DNA of 64,000 bases from Scatophagus argus (taxonomy: Eukaryota > Chordata > Actinopteri > Scatophagidae), in assembly GCF_020382885.2 (NCBI RefSeq), contig NC_058499.1, positions 19,267,872 through 19,331,871 of the forward strand, read 5' to 3'. The translations under genes and the position numbers were made by a program. Position 1 is the stretch's first letter, and each line of letters starts with the position of its first letter. Below the pieces are notes generated by a model. That model did not search any database. It was given only the letters and a program-made list of their open reading frames with translations, and was not told where the DNA came from. Shown here piece by piece: positions 12,550-48,600 of the stretch.

Positions 12550-13330
12550 AAAGAAAAAGGAAAGAATGAGAATTTTGACAGTAACTTAAGCAGAAACAGT
12601 ATTTCTTAAGCAGAAACAGTATTTCTCATCTTACATATGGTGGTTAACCTCCTGTCTCCTCCGCTTGTCTCTTGTGAACTCCTACTTTCTCTCTCTACAG
12701 CCCAAATGATGGATAAGGAGAATAACACTAACTATATCAACAGGAGTTTTGATAATAACATCAAATAAATGCATTTGCCTTTGATTCTAGGATGATCATA
12801 CTGAGTAAGAATTCTGAAAGTAACTTGGAATACAAAGAGACAGTATTTCTCATATTGTGTAAGACTTATTTAACACAGGTTGACAGTTTTTTGGTCTCGT
12901 CCTCTTGTCTCATCTCGACTTCTTTTCTTTCTCCTTAAAAGACAAATGCCAGATAAGGAGAATTACATTTAGCTTCGACAGTGATGCACACAGATGAACT
13001 GTTCCTCAATAGGAATTTTGATTATAACATCAAATAAATGTTAGTTATCTTTTGAAATGAGTGGGTTTCACAGTGTTTGTTGTCATATTTGCTCATCTCA
13101 TGTCTTGTCTAGTCATGGTCTAGACTTGTTTCCTTTCTCTAATGTCACAGCTGAGGAAAATAACAGCAATTAGGCATAGAGAAGAACTGTTTAGGAACAG
13201 TTCTTCTCTAACAGGAATTCTGATAATAACATTATTAGATATTTATTTACCTTTTGAAATGAGACAGTTGACAATGCACTTTGTCTCGTCTCCTCCTGTC
13301 TTCTCTCTCAGTAAGGGAATTCTCTGTGAC
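12550..13330. repeat. Three diverged tandem copies of a 200-270 bp unit
   Basis: Key words recur in the same order: CAGTATTTCTCAT (12629 area, 12841 area); a CTTGTCTC..TTTCTC pyrimidine tract; GATAAGGAGAAT (about 12711, 12952; degenerate at about 13152); and GATAATAACATCAAATAAAT (12751 area, 13020 area, degenerate at 13221). The first copy also has a short local duplication of TTAAGCAGAAACAGTATTTC at about 12586 and 12605. Copies are strongly diverged, so the array is old. It begins about 200 bases upstream of ndufa9. Confidence 0.6.
13177..13210. repeat. Perfect 15-bp inverted repeat with a 4-base loop
   Basis: TAGAGAAGAACTGTT (13177-13191), loop TAGG, then its exact reverse complement (13196-13210). 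It lies within the third copy of the tandem array. Similar positions in copies 1 and 2 lack the full palindrome. Confidence 0.85.
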
Positions 13331-15833
13331 TGATGCCAGATGAACCGGTGCGAGATGCACACAAAACACTGACCTGCACGCTGCATGCATGATGATATTT
13401 AGATATATACAATATTCACTCCTCAGTCAACCATGTGTTTCACATGGTTTAGCATGTCCACATGGGCCCCTGTGCAAGATGCTACCAGGGGCCTCACTAG
13501 CCCTGCCAGCTGCGCAGAATGGCTCTGCAGCAGGCAGCATCATACCAGATGGTCCTTCCACCATTTCTCTCCGCTCACGTCTATTTTCTATGATAGATTC
13601 ACGTTATTTCATCGTCGGTAGGTCTAATAGAATTATTATGTGCGAAGGTTTTATGTTTCAGTATTTAGGGCTTGCTACATCTGAAGCAATTTTTCATCAT
13701 TCCTGTCTGTGATGCTGGGTGAAACATGCACTCTAAGCTACATCCCCATACAAACAGAACATGGGACGTCACATCCCCAAAACATCAAGTACAAATACCT
13801 GGTACCAAACTATCATTAGGTACAAAGCAGTTACATAAGTTTTGTTTTTTAATGGATTTATTCAAGTTTTATTTTACTTGGCAGATAGGATGACCCCCCC
13901 CCCAACGTGCAATAGACCTGAGCGACCAAATGTGATGTTTGATTATTGTGATCACAGAATAAATTTATTCTGCTGTGCTTTTTATACAATATTGTTATAA
14001 TCATAAAATAATTAGTATGATTTAACAACTTGTTTTAAATGATGCTTTCACTGCTGCCTGACACTTTCTACATGTCATACTGACACTGTCTGGCATTTCA
14101 AACAAAACATAAACACACAACAACTGAAAAAGGACACACTGGCACTTGATCCAGCAGACCTCTGCCACACTAACATAACGGCAGCTGAAAGTTAATTTAA
14201 CTCGACTCTATGTGATAAAACCACAGCAGAGTGAAGCAGACATAATGTGCTTGTGGTTTGGGAGTTCAGGTGAACTCGCTGAAACCAATGCTGTGTGCTA
14301 TCTGTGCGGTCCTGTCAGAAGTCCCAGTGCAGACCTCTGGTCACGAGGTACAACAGTTTCATTCATTAGTATACCTACATGCAGATCAGACACTCCCGTC
14401 AGACCTCTCCTCTCCATGCCAAAATGGAGACAGAAAGTAGAAACTGAAAATCAGCAACACTGGAAAAGTACTGATAGGGTAAAAATAAAACTGAAGGTTA
14501 TTACTGAAAAACATCTGAACTGAAAAATATCAATATAAAATGAGATAATGCCGATCATCGCCAATACTTGTCTCGATGCTAATGTTTTTCAGTTCAGTTT
14601 TGTTTTCAGTGTCAGATTTTATTGTCTGGGGACAGATAAATAAAAGTGCTAAAAACTTCTTAATGATAGTGCAGGAGTTGTATATTTTCGTGCTTATCTT
14701 TCAGAAATAAAAAACAAAACAGCCTTTTAAAAATTAGATAGTCCTCAGAAGAGGAAAGACAATCAAGATCATCTCTCCACCCCTCAGAATAATTTCATCT
14801 GTTTTAGGAAATTAGTTAATTGAACATTCTTATAAAGCTATTTTAAAGTGACAAAATAATTTACTATTTATTATCCGCTCTGAGCTCTGTGAAGGCCTGA
14901 GCCACCACTTGTTCCAGCACCCAGCAGAGGGTGGCAGCACTGTGCGGCACATGCATATGGAGCACTGAAGCTGCACTGGGTGGTTTGATGCAGAGGTGAA
15001 CAACATATGATGCCTCAGAATCATTTTAAGTTGAATCACAGAAATATAAACACAAAAATGACATACAAATGATGAAACATCTGTGCATATTCTCCTTGAA
15101 AGAACTTTTAATTTCATCATAAAATACATAAAAATTAATTTTCTTGACTTTTCATATTTAAGCTACAATCCATCCTCTCTGGAACTCTGGTTGCTTAGCT
15201 AATAGTTAGAGAGGGCACAACTTCAATTTAAACTGCATCTCTGTTGGCTACTCAATAATCAATAGTAAAAAATTGTCTATAATGAAACAATTGTTTCATT
15301 AGGTTTTGTAACATTAGATGAGACATCATTTTGTCAAAAGGGATCCTGGCAGGGTCTTTTTGTCCGCTAAGAATCTGGTTTGTCTAATCCAGGTGAACAC
15401 AACAATAAAGTGCAAGATTTCTAATACTGCAAGGCACAGACTAACAATAATAGTTGTTTTCTTGTTTCTAATGTATAAAAATATCATGAATACCACAGAC
15501 ATACAAAATGTTCTCATACAGAAACAACACAACAAGTAAAACCTTGTCTAAACCTTCAACAAATATCTGAAATATTTTCTTAAAATATGTTCTGTATTAC
15601 ACATACAAAGGATATTACAGCAGAAATATATACAATCAATTCTAATACAAATACACAATTTACGAGTGTCGAATTAAATTGTTAAACATATAGGAAACAT
15701 GGGATCAGACAGATTCCATAATAAATATGTGAAATCATCAATAATCAGTAAGTCATCAACTGCATCCTACAATGAAAAAGTACAAGACAATTATTTCTAG
15801 AACATGATTTAAAAAAACATTTTTGGCTCAGCC
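13331..15833. other. Intergenic, ndufa9 upstream to dyrk4 3' end
   Basis: No coding exon is recognised on either strand. AKAP3, which lies between NDUFA9 and DYRK4 in mammals, is not seen. The region is AT-rich with short reading frames that lack splice signals or family motifs. Confidence 0.55.
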
Positions 15834-16277
15834 TTTATTGCACACAATTCTTCATATATTTTACCACTGTGAAAGTGATGCTAAGACTCCTTAAAGAAAA
15901 CAAAAGAACAGAAAGCAAAAACAAAGGTTTGATCAATTTTCTACCCATGCACCTTTTTGAGACAAGCTTCTAAGTTTTTTATGTGGAGAAAAGTAAATGT
16001 GATCAATGCCTAACGTGTTTATCAAAGATTTCAGGGTGCAGCAAAAGATTGGGTTCAACTTACAATCCATGACAGCAAGATGTTAACGCTGTTCAGCTGA
16101 TCTGAATTCAACACATGACAGAAAGCCTGATGTCTCTATTGCAACACATTTAAAAGATGCCATACTAAGCTAACTGTAACAATAAATAGAAGATGTCCCT
16201 CTTTGCTGATGATGATGATCAGTGCGTCTTCTCCATACATCAATATTTTGTTGACAGCATGTGGGAATTGGTTTATT
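15834..16277 (-). terminator. Candidate dyrk4 polyadenylation signals
   Basis: Minus-strand AATAAA hexamers at 16277-16272 and 15839-15834 lie about 300 and 740 bases after the dyrk4 stop codon (16575). Either could end the transcript, and both could be used. There is no coding sequence between them. Confidence 0.4.
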
Positions 16278-16574
16278 TCAGTAGGTAACACACCCTTGAG
16301 TTGCTTTCCACCATGAAACACAAAACTTTTCTCTGGCTCTAACTTCCCTTTCAAATGGGTTTGTGATGTCATATAGACACAGACACAACACGGCAGTGTT
16401 TGTAGAATGTATGAAGGATCTTTTAATTTTCTGTGTGTGCAGGTCAAAACAAATGCGACTTTCTCCCATCTGTCCTTTTACTTCCACTTCATAAACTCAG
16501 TAACTCTCAGGTGGGAAGCAGGACGCTGAGTCTGAACGCCCCTAATTCCCACTTGTTATAAACGCAGTTGATTA

Positions 16575-39514
<22,940 letters not shown>

Positions 39515-42500
39515 GGTGACATCAATCAACAAAGTGGCAGTGATGAAGCGGTCATACAGGACATGCCCAACAGCCTGTGTGCCGCGGAGAGCCACCCCCT
39601 CCGGCTTATCCCAAAACACAATGGTGTTTTCACGACTAGGATACTCGCTACACTAAGTACTCACTGACAGTTTGACTCTGACCCCCTTTTTTTTCTGACG
39701 CATCTTTTAAGCAGGTGCTCACGTGCGTGCATGCGAGCGCGAGAAGGAGGGAGGGGAGAGGGACGGAGAGCGCGAGACAAAGGGAGAGAGACAAACACCC
39801 ACTGGGCTATACATTTTCCACATAGGGCACTGTAGGTCATGGTGGTGCTGTCAGACCATTTCATGGTTGTACAGAATATAATTTTACATCAGGTGTTCAA
39901 ATGTCGAGATTATAAAGCTGTTTTCTATAAAAGAAACAAACAAACAAAAAATCAAAACAAAACAACAAAAACAAAATACTTTGAGAATGAATATAAAGAA
40001 TGCAGATGTCAACGTAGAAATTAGCCCCATTTCTTTCTTTTGTTTCAAAATGTATGTCTCATGCAGTACCACGGATAAAGTGAGATACAAGGAATATAAT
40101 AATAATAATATAGATAAATATAGATAATACGTGAAAGTACTCAGTCAAACATCTGTGATGGATACATTGTGTGCGTGTTGTGTATTGTGAAAGCAAACAC
40201 CCCCCCTCCGCCCCCAAAACAAACAAAAAAAACAACAAAACAAAAAAAAAACAAAACAAAACCTCCCCCAAGCCAGCCAAAATACAACACAGTTGAAATG
40301 TCACAGTTGAAATAAACTTGACACATTTCATTATCATGTCTCTGTAGACAAATACCAGTCAATGATTAGTTGATTTGCACCACTCTGTTTTGAAACAAAC
40401 AAACAAACAAACAAAAAACAAACAAATAAAAAAAACCCACTAATTTGATTAACCAAAATGTGCAAGCCTTATATGCCCAATGCTGGAGTTACGAAGGGTC
40501 TAAATATTTCTTAATGTCATAATAACTGAGTTTATTTTGTTAAGAAAATGTGGGAATCATACCACACCTGATGTTACCCAGAGAATTATTAAACTTTTAA
40601 TAAAGGAAATTGTATTAAAATGTATTGTTTTTTCATAACTAACCACCTCTGGCTTGGAAAAAGATGTTTACTGTGCAGTAATATAATGTTACAGATCATA
40701 ATAGTAACAATTAATCATAGGGAGTTTTGCAAGATACCCAAAGACAGTTTACACAATAGATAATAAACATGACTGGATCCATATGATATGTGTTTTAGAA
40801 TACAATAATAGAAAGGGAAAAAGGTGACTAAAAGTCATTCTTACACGTTTTTCTCATTTTTCTATGAAGACAAATAATAGTGAAATAAAACCATTTTACA
40901 TTTTTTGTGGGTATCCAGAAACTGTCAGAAAGACTCCCTGAGGTCTTGAGGAAGCTGCTGCAGTTGGAAACTGCAACCAAAATCTACACTCTAAAGTATA
41001 ACGATAAAACAGGACAGGATCACAACAGTCTCAGAACACTTGACATGAAGTGTGTTGTGTTGCTGTTGCATGGCATCATCGTCTTCATGTTTTGTTTTAA
41101 TCCTTTTTTGTTTTTTTTGGCATCAGCTTATTCCTGAATCTTACAGAAACTCACACAACAGTTCAACAATGTGGTTTATTTAGAATAAACAAGGCAAAAG
41201 TACAGCACCAGTCAGAAAGCAACATTCAGACATGACTTTAAAAGCTTTCCAGCTTTTCTTTTACACCTCCAGTTTATTCTGTGACCAGCTTATTGTTCTG
41301 TATAAACGAAAGCATAAACGAAACTGAGCACCATTTGAACTGATAAGAGACGACTTGAACTGAAAAGCTGACCGAAGGAAGGTGAGTTTAAGATGAACAC
41401 AAGAGACCTTATAGCTAGTTTTAGATATCTGCTCTGTGCAAAAGCACCTTTTTAATATCATTCCTGTACTGCAAGAGGGGCTGATAGTTTGAGGTTTGTC
41501 AAAAACACTGGATTATTTAGAAATTATGCAGTATAATTATTCAAAATTGTGGAATGTTTGAATAATCAGGCTGTACCAGTACTGTCACTGCACTAAATTT
41601 ATTTCAGGAACCTCATTACAGTTATAATTCTGTATTTACAGAATTTATCTTCGAAGGGATAATACATCCCAAATTGCTCTTTTCATTATACAGCACTTGC
41701 CTTCTGTAGGCTAATTTAAAGGTGTTTTTTAAGTTGTTAAAGGTTTCCTCCTTGAGAGGCGAAGTACCAGTTTAAATCTATATCTCTCTCAAATGAATTT
41801 AATGAGTGCACATATCTTATTCAACTTATTATTTATCTTATTTAACTTTTGCTTTTCATAGCAAAGAAGTCACGGTCAGCATCTGTTTGCTGGAACTAAT
41901 CGACAGCTGTTCCAGATCTTCTGAAACTGACACAATCCACACAGTCATATGGTTTTGATTCTTCTAACCAAAGTTATTAGTCAGAATATTAAACCACACT
42001 TGGATCTGATTTAAAGGTGCAACCACTATGGCTGGAATTTACCCTGTTTGTCTGTAAAACATTCCAGGTTTCAGATTAAAAGATCTAGGGGGACTGACCT
42101 TCAGAGAACGAGAGAAACAGAATGAGTAACGGGGCCACATGGTCTTGATTTTCTCTGCTGACCAAGCCTCAAGGTTAGAGAGTGTGATTGTGTGTGAGAA
42201 GAGGAATGTGTTAGAAAATGAAAGAAAATGGCATGGGCTCCTTATTTCCTTTGGAGACATTAGACAAACAACTTTGGTGCACACGCTGCTCTCCTCATCT
42301 CTGCTTCGCCAGCACAGACACCAGACAGAGACATTAAAAAACGGTACAATTTCTTTGGCTGTGTACTGTAGGCTTGTCTGACTTGTCTCCCAAAGGACTT
42401 CATGACTGAGGCCGCAAGATGGGGCTTTGCAAAAGAGGAGGTAGCAGCTGTAGGTCTGGTAAAAAGGTCAGCTCTGATCCTGGTTCAGGTGTGATGAGAG

Positions 42501-42657
42501 CAGATCGAACAGGAGTGGGCTGGATGTCTGAGGTTGTGTTATGGTCGTAGCTGAGGCTGAGGTCATGTTGATCTGAGGGCAAAATGTAAGGTTTGTCTAA
42601 AAGGAGCAGAGGTTTTTGGCTTTTAATGTGATAGATCAAAGTAGCTGAAAACGTACT
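39515..42657. other. Intergenic between dyrk4 5' end and wfdc1 3' end
   Basis: The first 300 bases are CpG-rich (GCGAGCGCGAGAAGG, GAGAGCGCGAGAC) and probably hold the dyrk4 promoter. Beyond that are A-rich low-complexity tracts (39.94-39.98, 40.22-40.26 and 40.39-40.43 kb) and AT-rich sequence. No exon is recognised. Confidence 0.5.
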
Positions 42658-45600
42658 TCATCCCAGGTGCTTGTGATGATGTTTGTCATAGCCGACTGCA
42701 TTGTTAGAACTGGTACCTGTCAGAGAAAAAGCCACCATCATGTCAGGCATTTTGGTGCTATTTCTTATTTAGTAACAGTGCAGGTTTATGAGTCATCCAC
42801 ATTACCTCACTTACCTAAGTAGTCCTTGTAGTCCTTAAAGTATTTGTGCCTCAGGCCACGTCCATCTGTAAATTCCAAAATGGAACAAGTAATATCTTGA
42901 TGTTCTTTTGATTAAATCATTACTTTAATATTTCTGCCAAATGATTCAGCCACAGAGTTGAGTCTACTGAGTTGCCAGGTCACTTATAGCTGTGATATAT
43001 ATATGTGTGATATATAGCTGTATTATTTATATATCTATTTAATAGGAGAAACTTGGCACCTAACAGCATGCAATCAGACGAGGCTCAGTTGTTGGCAGAG
43101 CCCAGCATCCTGTCTCTGTCCACTGGTGCTTTACAGGAGCACAAACTTTACAGAGACTTTTCAGGCTAACAATTCAGCTATTTTACTTTACCATACCGGA
43201 GTTGCCACGTTGCTTGATGCACTGTCCCCGGTTAGGGATCCCAGCAGCAGGGTTTCCTGGGTTGATGATGTGGCACTCATAGCCTGTAGGACAATGAAGA
43301 GGCTCATCTCCGTCCTCAGTTGTGCTGCAGGCCTCAGCTGGTGGGCAGAAAATATGCTATGCTTTAGAAGAAGTTACAAACATGAAATACAGCAGGGTCA
43401 TTTTGTGGTTATGTGCATCTCATCTGCTGACAGTGGAGAAACTGCTGAATGCTCATGCACAAAGCGAGCATCTCCTGGAAGAACTATGGTGAAATCAAAC
43501 CTAAATGTGCTAAATGAAACCCGTTTAATTTGTATACTCGGAGGGCAAAGCCTGGATGGCATTAGCATTCAAAGGATTTGTGCAGGCTAAGATACACCGT
43601 GATCATTTCAGTGTGAGAATTTCAGTTAGGTGAAAGTCATGTAAGCAGACCAGCTGGAGTTACAAGTGTTTTCTCTGACCTCGGTGACAGGGTCAGATGT
43701 GTGTACTCACCCTGCAAAACCTCCTCAGGGCCATCTAACAGCCAGCCATTACCCCCCAACCACCGAGGCTTGGGCTGCACCAGCCAGTCCAACACTGTTC
43801 AGAACACACACACGCAAGCACAAACATACACACATCACAAGTTTTTATGCATATTAATGAAAATAACTCAATGTAAATTTATAATGTCAGTCCTGAAATA
43901 GCTAATACTCATCAAAAAGTGCAATATCTTGTCCAAAGTCAAAGTCTGCTATGCAACCCTCAGACCCCGACACTAGTGTGTGTGTGTGTATCCATCTGTG
44001 TGTTGCTGACCTGGTGGTGGCTGGACAGACTCCAGGCAGGCGTAGATACAGCCGTTGTAACAGCAGCGTTTATGGCGTTCACACTCCGAGTCTGAGCGGC
44101 AGCCTGGCACCTCACAGGCTCTTTCTGGCAACATCTGGGGTGGAGGTGGACATCGGTCATTCTTCTGATGCTGTGTGGACTGGGGGTGGTTGGGGTACTC
44201 GTAGTCCTGAGAGACAGACAATGAGACAAAAGTCCAATAAATTCACATGGTGTGTTTCTGTCTTGCATATAGCCTTCCCTCTCCATATCATGGAGCTGTG
44301 AGTCTGCTCAATTCATACACCATAAATAATAGCTGTTTGTTTTGTGTGTGAAACAAAAGGACAGCAGTATCTAATCAAATAAAACTTGAACCACAATTTT
44401 GAACCTCGAAACTGGACATGAGCAGAGCGCATTCTGACTCCCTGTTGGAGCTCGACTCCTCTCCGTTCCTTTGGAAAATCACAACTTTATTTCTACCTTG
44501 TCAAAAACATGAATTAAAGATTAAAGATTAAAGTGACATATTTTGTCATTGGAGGGAACTCACTCCAACGAAATTTGTTCTCTGCATTTAACCCACCCAA
44601 GTGACGTGCACACACACACAGCAAACCCGGGGCAGTGGGCGACCGCGTGCAGCGCCCGGGGAGCAGTGGGGGTTAGGTACCTTGCTCAAGGGTACCTCAG
44701 CCATGGACACCGGGACGGGGAATCGAACCAGCGATCCACCGGTTACGGGTCCGACACCCTAACCGCTGATCCACGACTGCCCCCATATCTGTGCCAATCC
44801 ATATTGTAGCTCTTGAGATCTTTCATTTTTTAAATGGATTTTTCAGGATAAATCTTAGCACTAACATGGCTAAAAATCTACCTATAGGCATAGTTTGGAC
44901 TGTGCTGTACAGGGAAATTATATGAAAAATAGAAACTGTCCAGGTCAGGCTTGATCTGCACAGCAAAGACGGATGTTCACCGGGTGTGAAGATTACTTTC
45001 TAACCAGCAGAGGGCAGCAATGGATCTGAGTGATCACTTCTCAGTACAGCAGAGCAACAGCAAAAGCACTTGATGTTTGATTTTGGTATTCATGCAAGCC
45101 TGCTAATGTTTTGATCTGGATTGTAGGACACAAACACTTTCCTGTTGAGCTTCGGAGAGTGCAAGTAGGCCAAAGGACCGTGAGCCAAGCAAAGACACAC
45201 TTCACACACTTGGACTGCTTTGACAACGTACAATACAGGCCTATGTGCACACATACACAAGTACACTCACAGCAATGAGGATATGCTCTTGTGCGTATGC
45301 ATATTATATCATAATGAAATCTGTATCACAATCAACATATATGTAGTTTCAAAGGATTTACCAAGCTGCAGCTCTTTATCAACTCCAACTTGTTGGTTTG
45401 GACATGTCCTGGACAACATTTGCAGGTTTATTCTCTTCCACACTGCTGGTATCAGATGTCATATTCTGTGCCACAGTGAAATCAGCCATTCATTGTTCTG
45501 GATACACCCAGGAAATACTGAAACAAAATGGCAAGAAGCTCAGCTGCCCTGGATTGAACATGTCTTTTTTTTTTTTTAACTGTTTTCTGATACACTTTGT

Positions 45601-48600
45601 TTTGCTTTTGTATGACTTGCTACTTGTGTGATTAAGATTCCAGCTCATTTGACTACTGTCTTCTTAATGCCACAAAGAGTAATTAGCAACACTGCCCTGT
45701 TTACTGGTTGATCTAATACAATTTTTACAGCGGTTTACAACAGTTTAAGGATATTGATTTTTTCATGTGCCATTTACTGGAGTCCTAGGTGGTTAACTTT
45801 GAACTCCTTGAAGTTCTGCTTGGTTCATTCCTTACCAATGTCTTTTCCCACCAGTGAAGGAAAACGTCTTTTCTCACTCTGGCCTTCATGAATGATCAGA
45901 ATTCCTTTGTTACAGTCATTATCTCTGTTTGTCGAAAGGTGTGTCAGTTTTTCTGAATGTATGCGTTCACGTGGGTGAATTTGTCCAACTTTCCAGTCTC
46001 AGCCGTTAAATTGAGAGAGAGATGGGTGTTTTTTTTCTACACTAGATTAGTAATTAGATAATAAGCTTGTGGGCTGCACATGCTCATTAAAACTGTGCTG
46101 TCTATTTGGCAGGCTTACCGAACAATCTTACAAGCCAACCAGAAAGACAAATCAGATGTTTGGCGCTAACCTCATATCACTCACGCTGTATGGGTGTTCA
46201 CTTTAAACACACATTAACCTCTTCTGGCAGCTCCAAGCTTAGTGGGTGGATGGGGACGAGGGAGTAGATTCACACCATTGAGGGATGGAGGGAACAATGT
46301 GTGATGCTTACAGTTAGAGCTTAGAAATTTTACTTTAATCCTGCAAGTACAACTTTGTGTCTTTGAAATTATGTTTAAAGTGTAATAGCATCCATCCATC
46401 CATTTTCTATACCGCTTATCTGTCAGGGTCGCGGGGGAGCTGGAGCCTATCCCAGCTGACTACGGCCGAGAGTACACATTGGACTGGTTGCCAGTCTGTA
46501 ATAGCAAATATATTTATATATGTTCAAATACATTTAAATACACATTCTTGCAACTCTTGTACCACACACAAATGAAGTGTGTAATTCAGTAAATGTTATA
46601 TCTTAACATAGTCAATAGTCCAGGTAGTAGCCAGTTAGTCAGTTTCCAGATGCAGCAGGCAGCTGATAAACCTACTGTGTGACAATGTTAGCCATGAACA
46701 TAGTGGAGCAGCTAAACAGGCTAACAGCTAAACAGCTGAACAGCTAAAGGGCCAGATATTCTCCCCAGGAGTTGGTGGAGACCAAGGCAGGGCTAAACAC
46801 AATGGCAAGAAACACAACTCCGACTGAGTGCTAATGCAAGTTCAAGTGAATTTTTCAGCTATATCTGTGTTTTGTTTGGAGTGAGCGAAACTAACATGCA
46901 TAGACTGATAGTTAATGTCCTCTCTGTACCCTAAAATGAGTGAAAAAAGTGTGATAAACTAGAGCCCCCCTCTGGAGCCATAAAAAACATTTTTTTTAGT
47001 TTTCATTTTTTTTAACATGGAAATAATTCCAAGACTTGTAAAAAAATTGTATATTTTCTAGTGTGACTTATCAAAAAAACTGTTCTGTTACTGGTACCAA
47101 AATGTAGGAATTGGCACATGCTGTCGCTTGCCTGAAAAACATTTGAACAATAACAAGCCTTAATCACTTGACCACCATTTTTGCAGCTACTTCTCCTCCC
47201 ACACACTGTAGACTGCAGGTCTTTCATACTCTTCAATCATGGTTCTCAAGAAGTAAGTGGAGTTGAAATGGTTTACAACATCTCCTGGTACAATTAGATC
47301 TGTGAATGAGGACTACAAAGGCTTCTGTGATTGTTTAATGACATAATGACTACTACCATCTGAGCCTTGTCTCATATCCGATCAGTGGTAAAAGCCTCCA
47401 GCAAACATGTCCTACAAAAGGTCAAGTGTACCCTTCCTGTTTATGTGACAACGTCTATTTGGTTGTACACATGAATATTGTACAATGCAGAAGCCATTCG
47501 TTCTTTAATATCTGCTTACTGTTCTTATCCGTGAGCCTTAGACTTAACAACAATAATTATGCTTTTCACTCCCCCCCCCCCCCCCCCCGCACTTTATGTC
47601 TATTATTCAGTTCTTGCTGTAACTGCTTCACTCTCTGGCTCATCTTGTCATCTTTGTATGCCAGCAGGGCTGCCATGCTGTGTGTCCTGAGCTCTATCGC
47701 ACTATCCTGCACACATCTCTCTGACACTGTAGGCCCGTGTGTGATGTTCATGTCTATCTGTGGGCATGTGTTCGCCCTTTCTGTCTGAGACTTCTCACCA
47801 TCTCCTTTTTTTCCCCCGTCCCCTCGATTTTTTCCCTCTCCTTCCTCTCCATCAAACAGCTCCTTTTCTTTATCAGTTTGTCTTTCTCTGTTTTAGTGTG
47901 CTCAGTGTTTTGGGTAGAAGCCACTTGAGACTCTGTCTGGCTCCATAACTGTACTGAGATCAGGCTGCTTATGGTTCCACATACAGATCTAAGACAGATA
48001 CAGAGATTTTCTGCTTCCTTCGTGAATGCACATAGACACACATACCAAGGAAGACCCTATGTGCATGTGTAATAGTGCAGGGTCAGGTTTGTGCACACAT
48101 ATGCATAAACAAGAAAAACTGTGTTCTTTCACCTAAGTGTCAACTCCAATGTGTCTTAGCAAATGTGAGGTAGCCCACAGCACACATCTGGTTACCTTTT
48201 GGGTTGCCAGGTCTTATTTCCTGTCTCTACACAAGCAATCAGTTTGACAGAAAGATAGACAGAAGTGCAGATAAATGGAGGCACAGCAGGTTAAACTGCG
48301 AGGCGAGCATGCAGCCTCTAAATCAGTCGGAGATGAGAGTTTCAGTGAGTGATGGGAAGACATGCTGACAGACAAACAGGTACAGGCACAACTGGGAAAA
48401 GCAGTCCTTGAATTGTGAACATACTGGCAGTGTGGTGATGTCTAACCTTGAAATGCAGGCAAACAGACTGAACCCCAATGATGTGCAGTTTACACAAGTC
48501 AAAAGTACATCCACTGTGGATGTAGCTAATTAGTTTTGGGAAAAGGGTCTGAAATAGCGCCTGCTACCTGTCAGCCATAACCTGAAGTAGCAGGGATGGC

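Noticed and set aside
13433..13712. Plus-strand frames with locally GC-richer sequence
   Set aside because: No conserved motif, no acceptor/donor pair with matching phase, and no link to AKAP3 could be made.
43126..43590. 154-codon plus-strand frame
   Set aside because: It overlaps wfdc1 exon 4 on the opposite strand and is a shadow of it.
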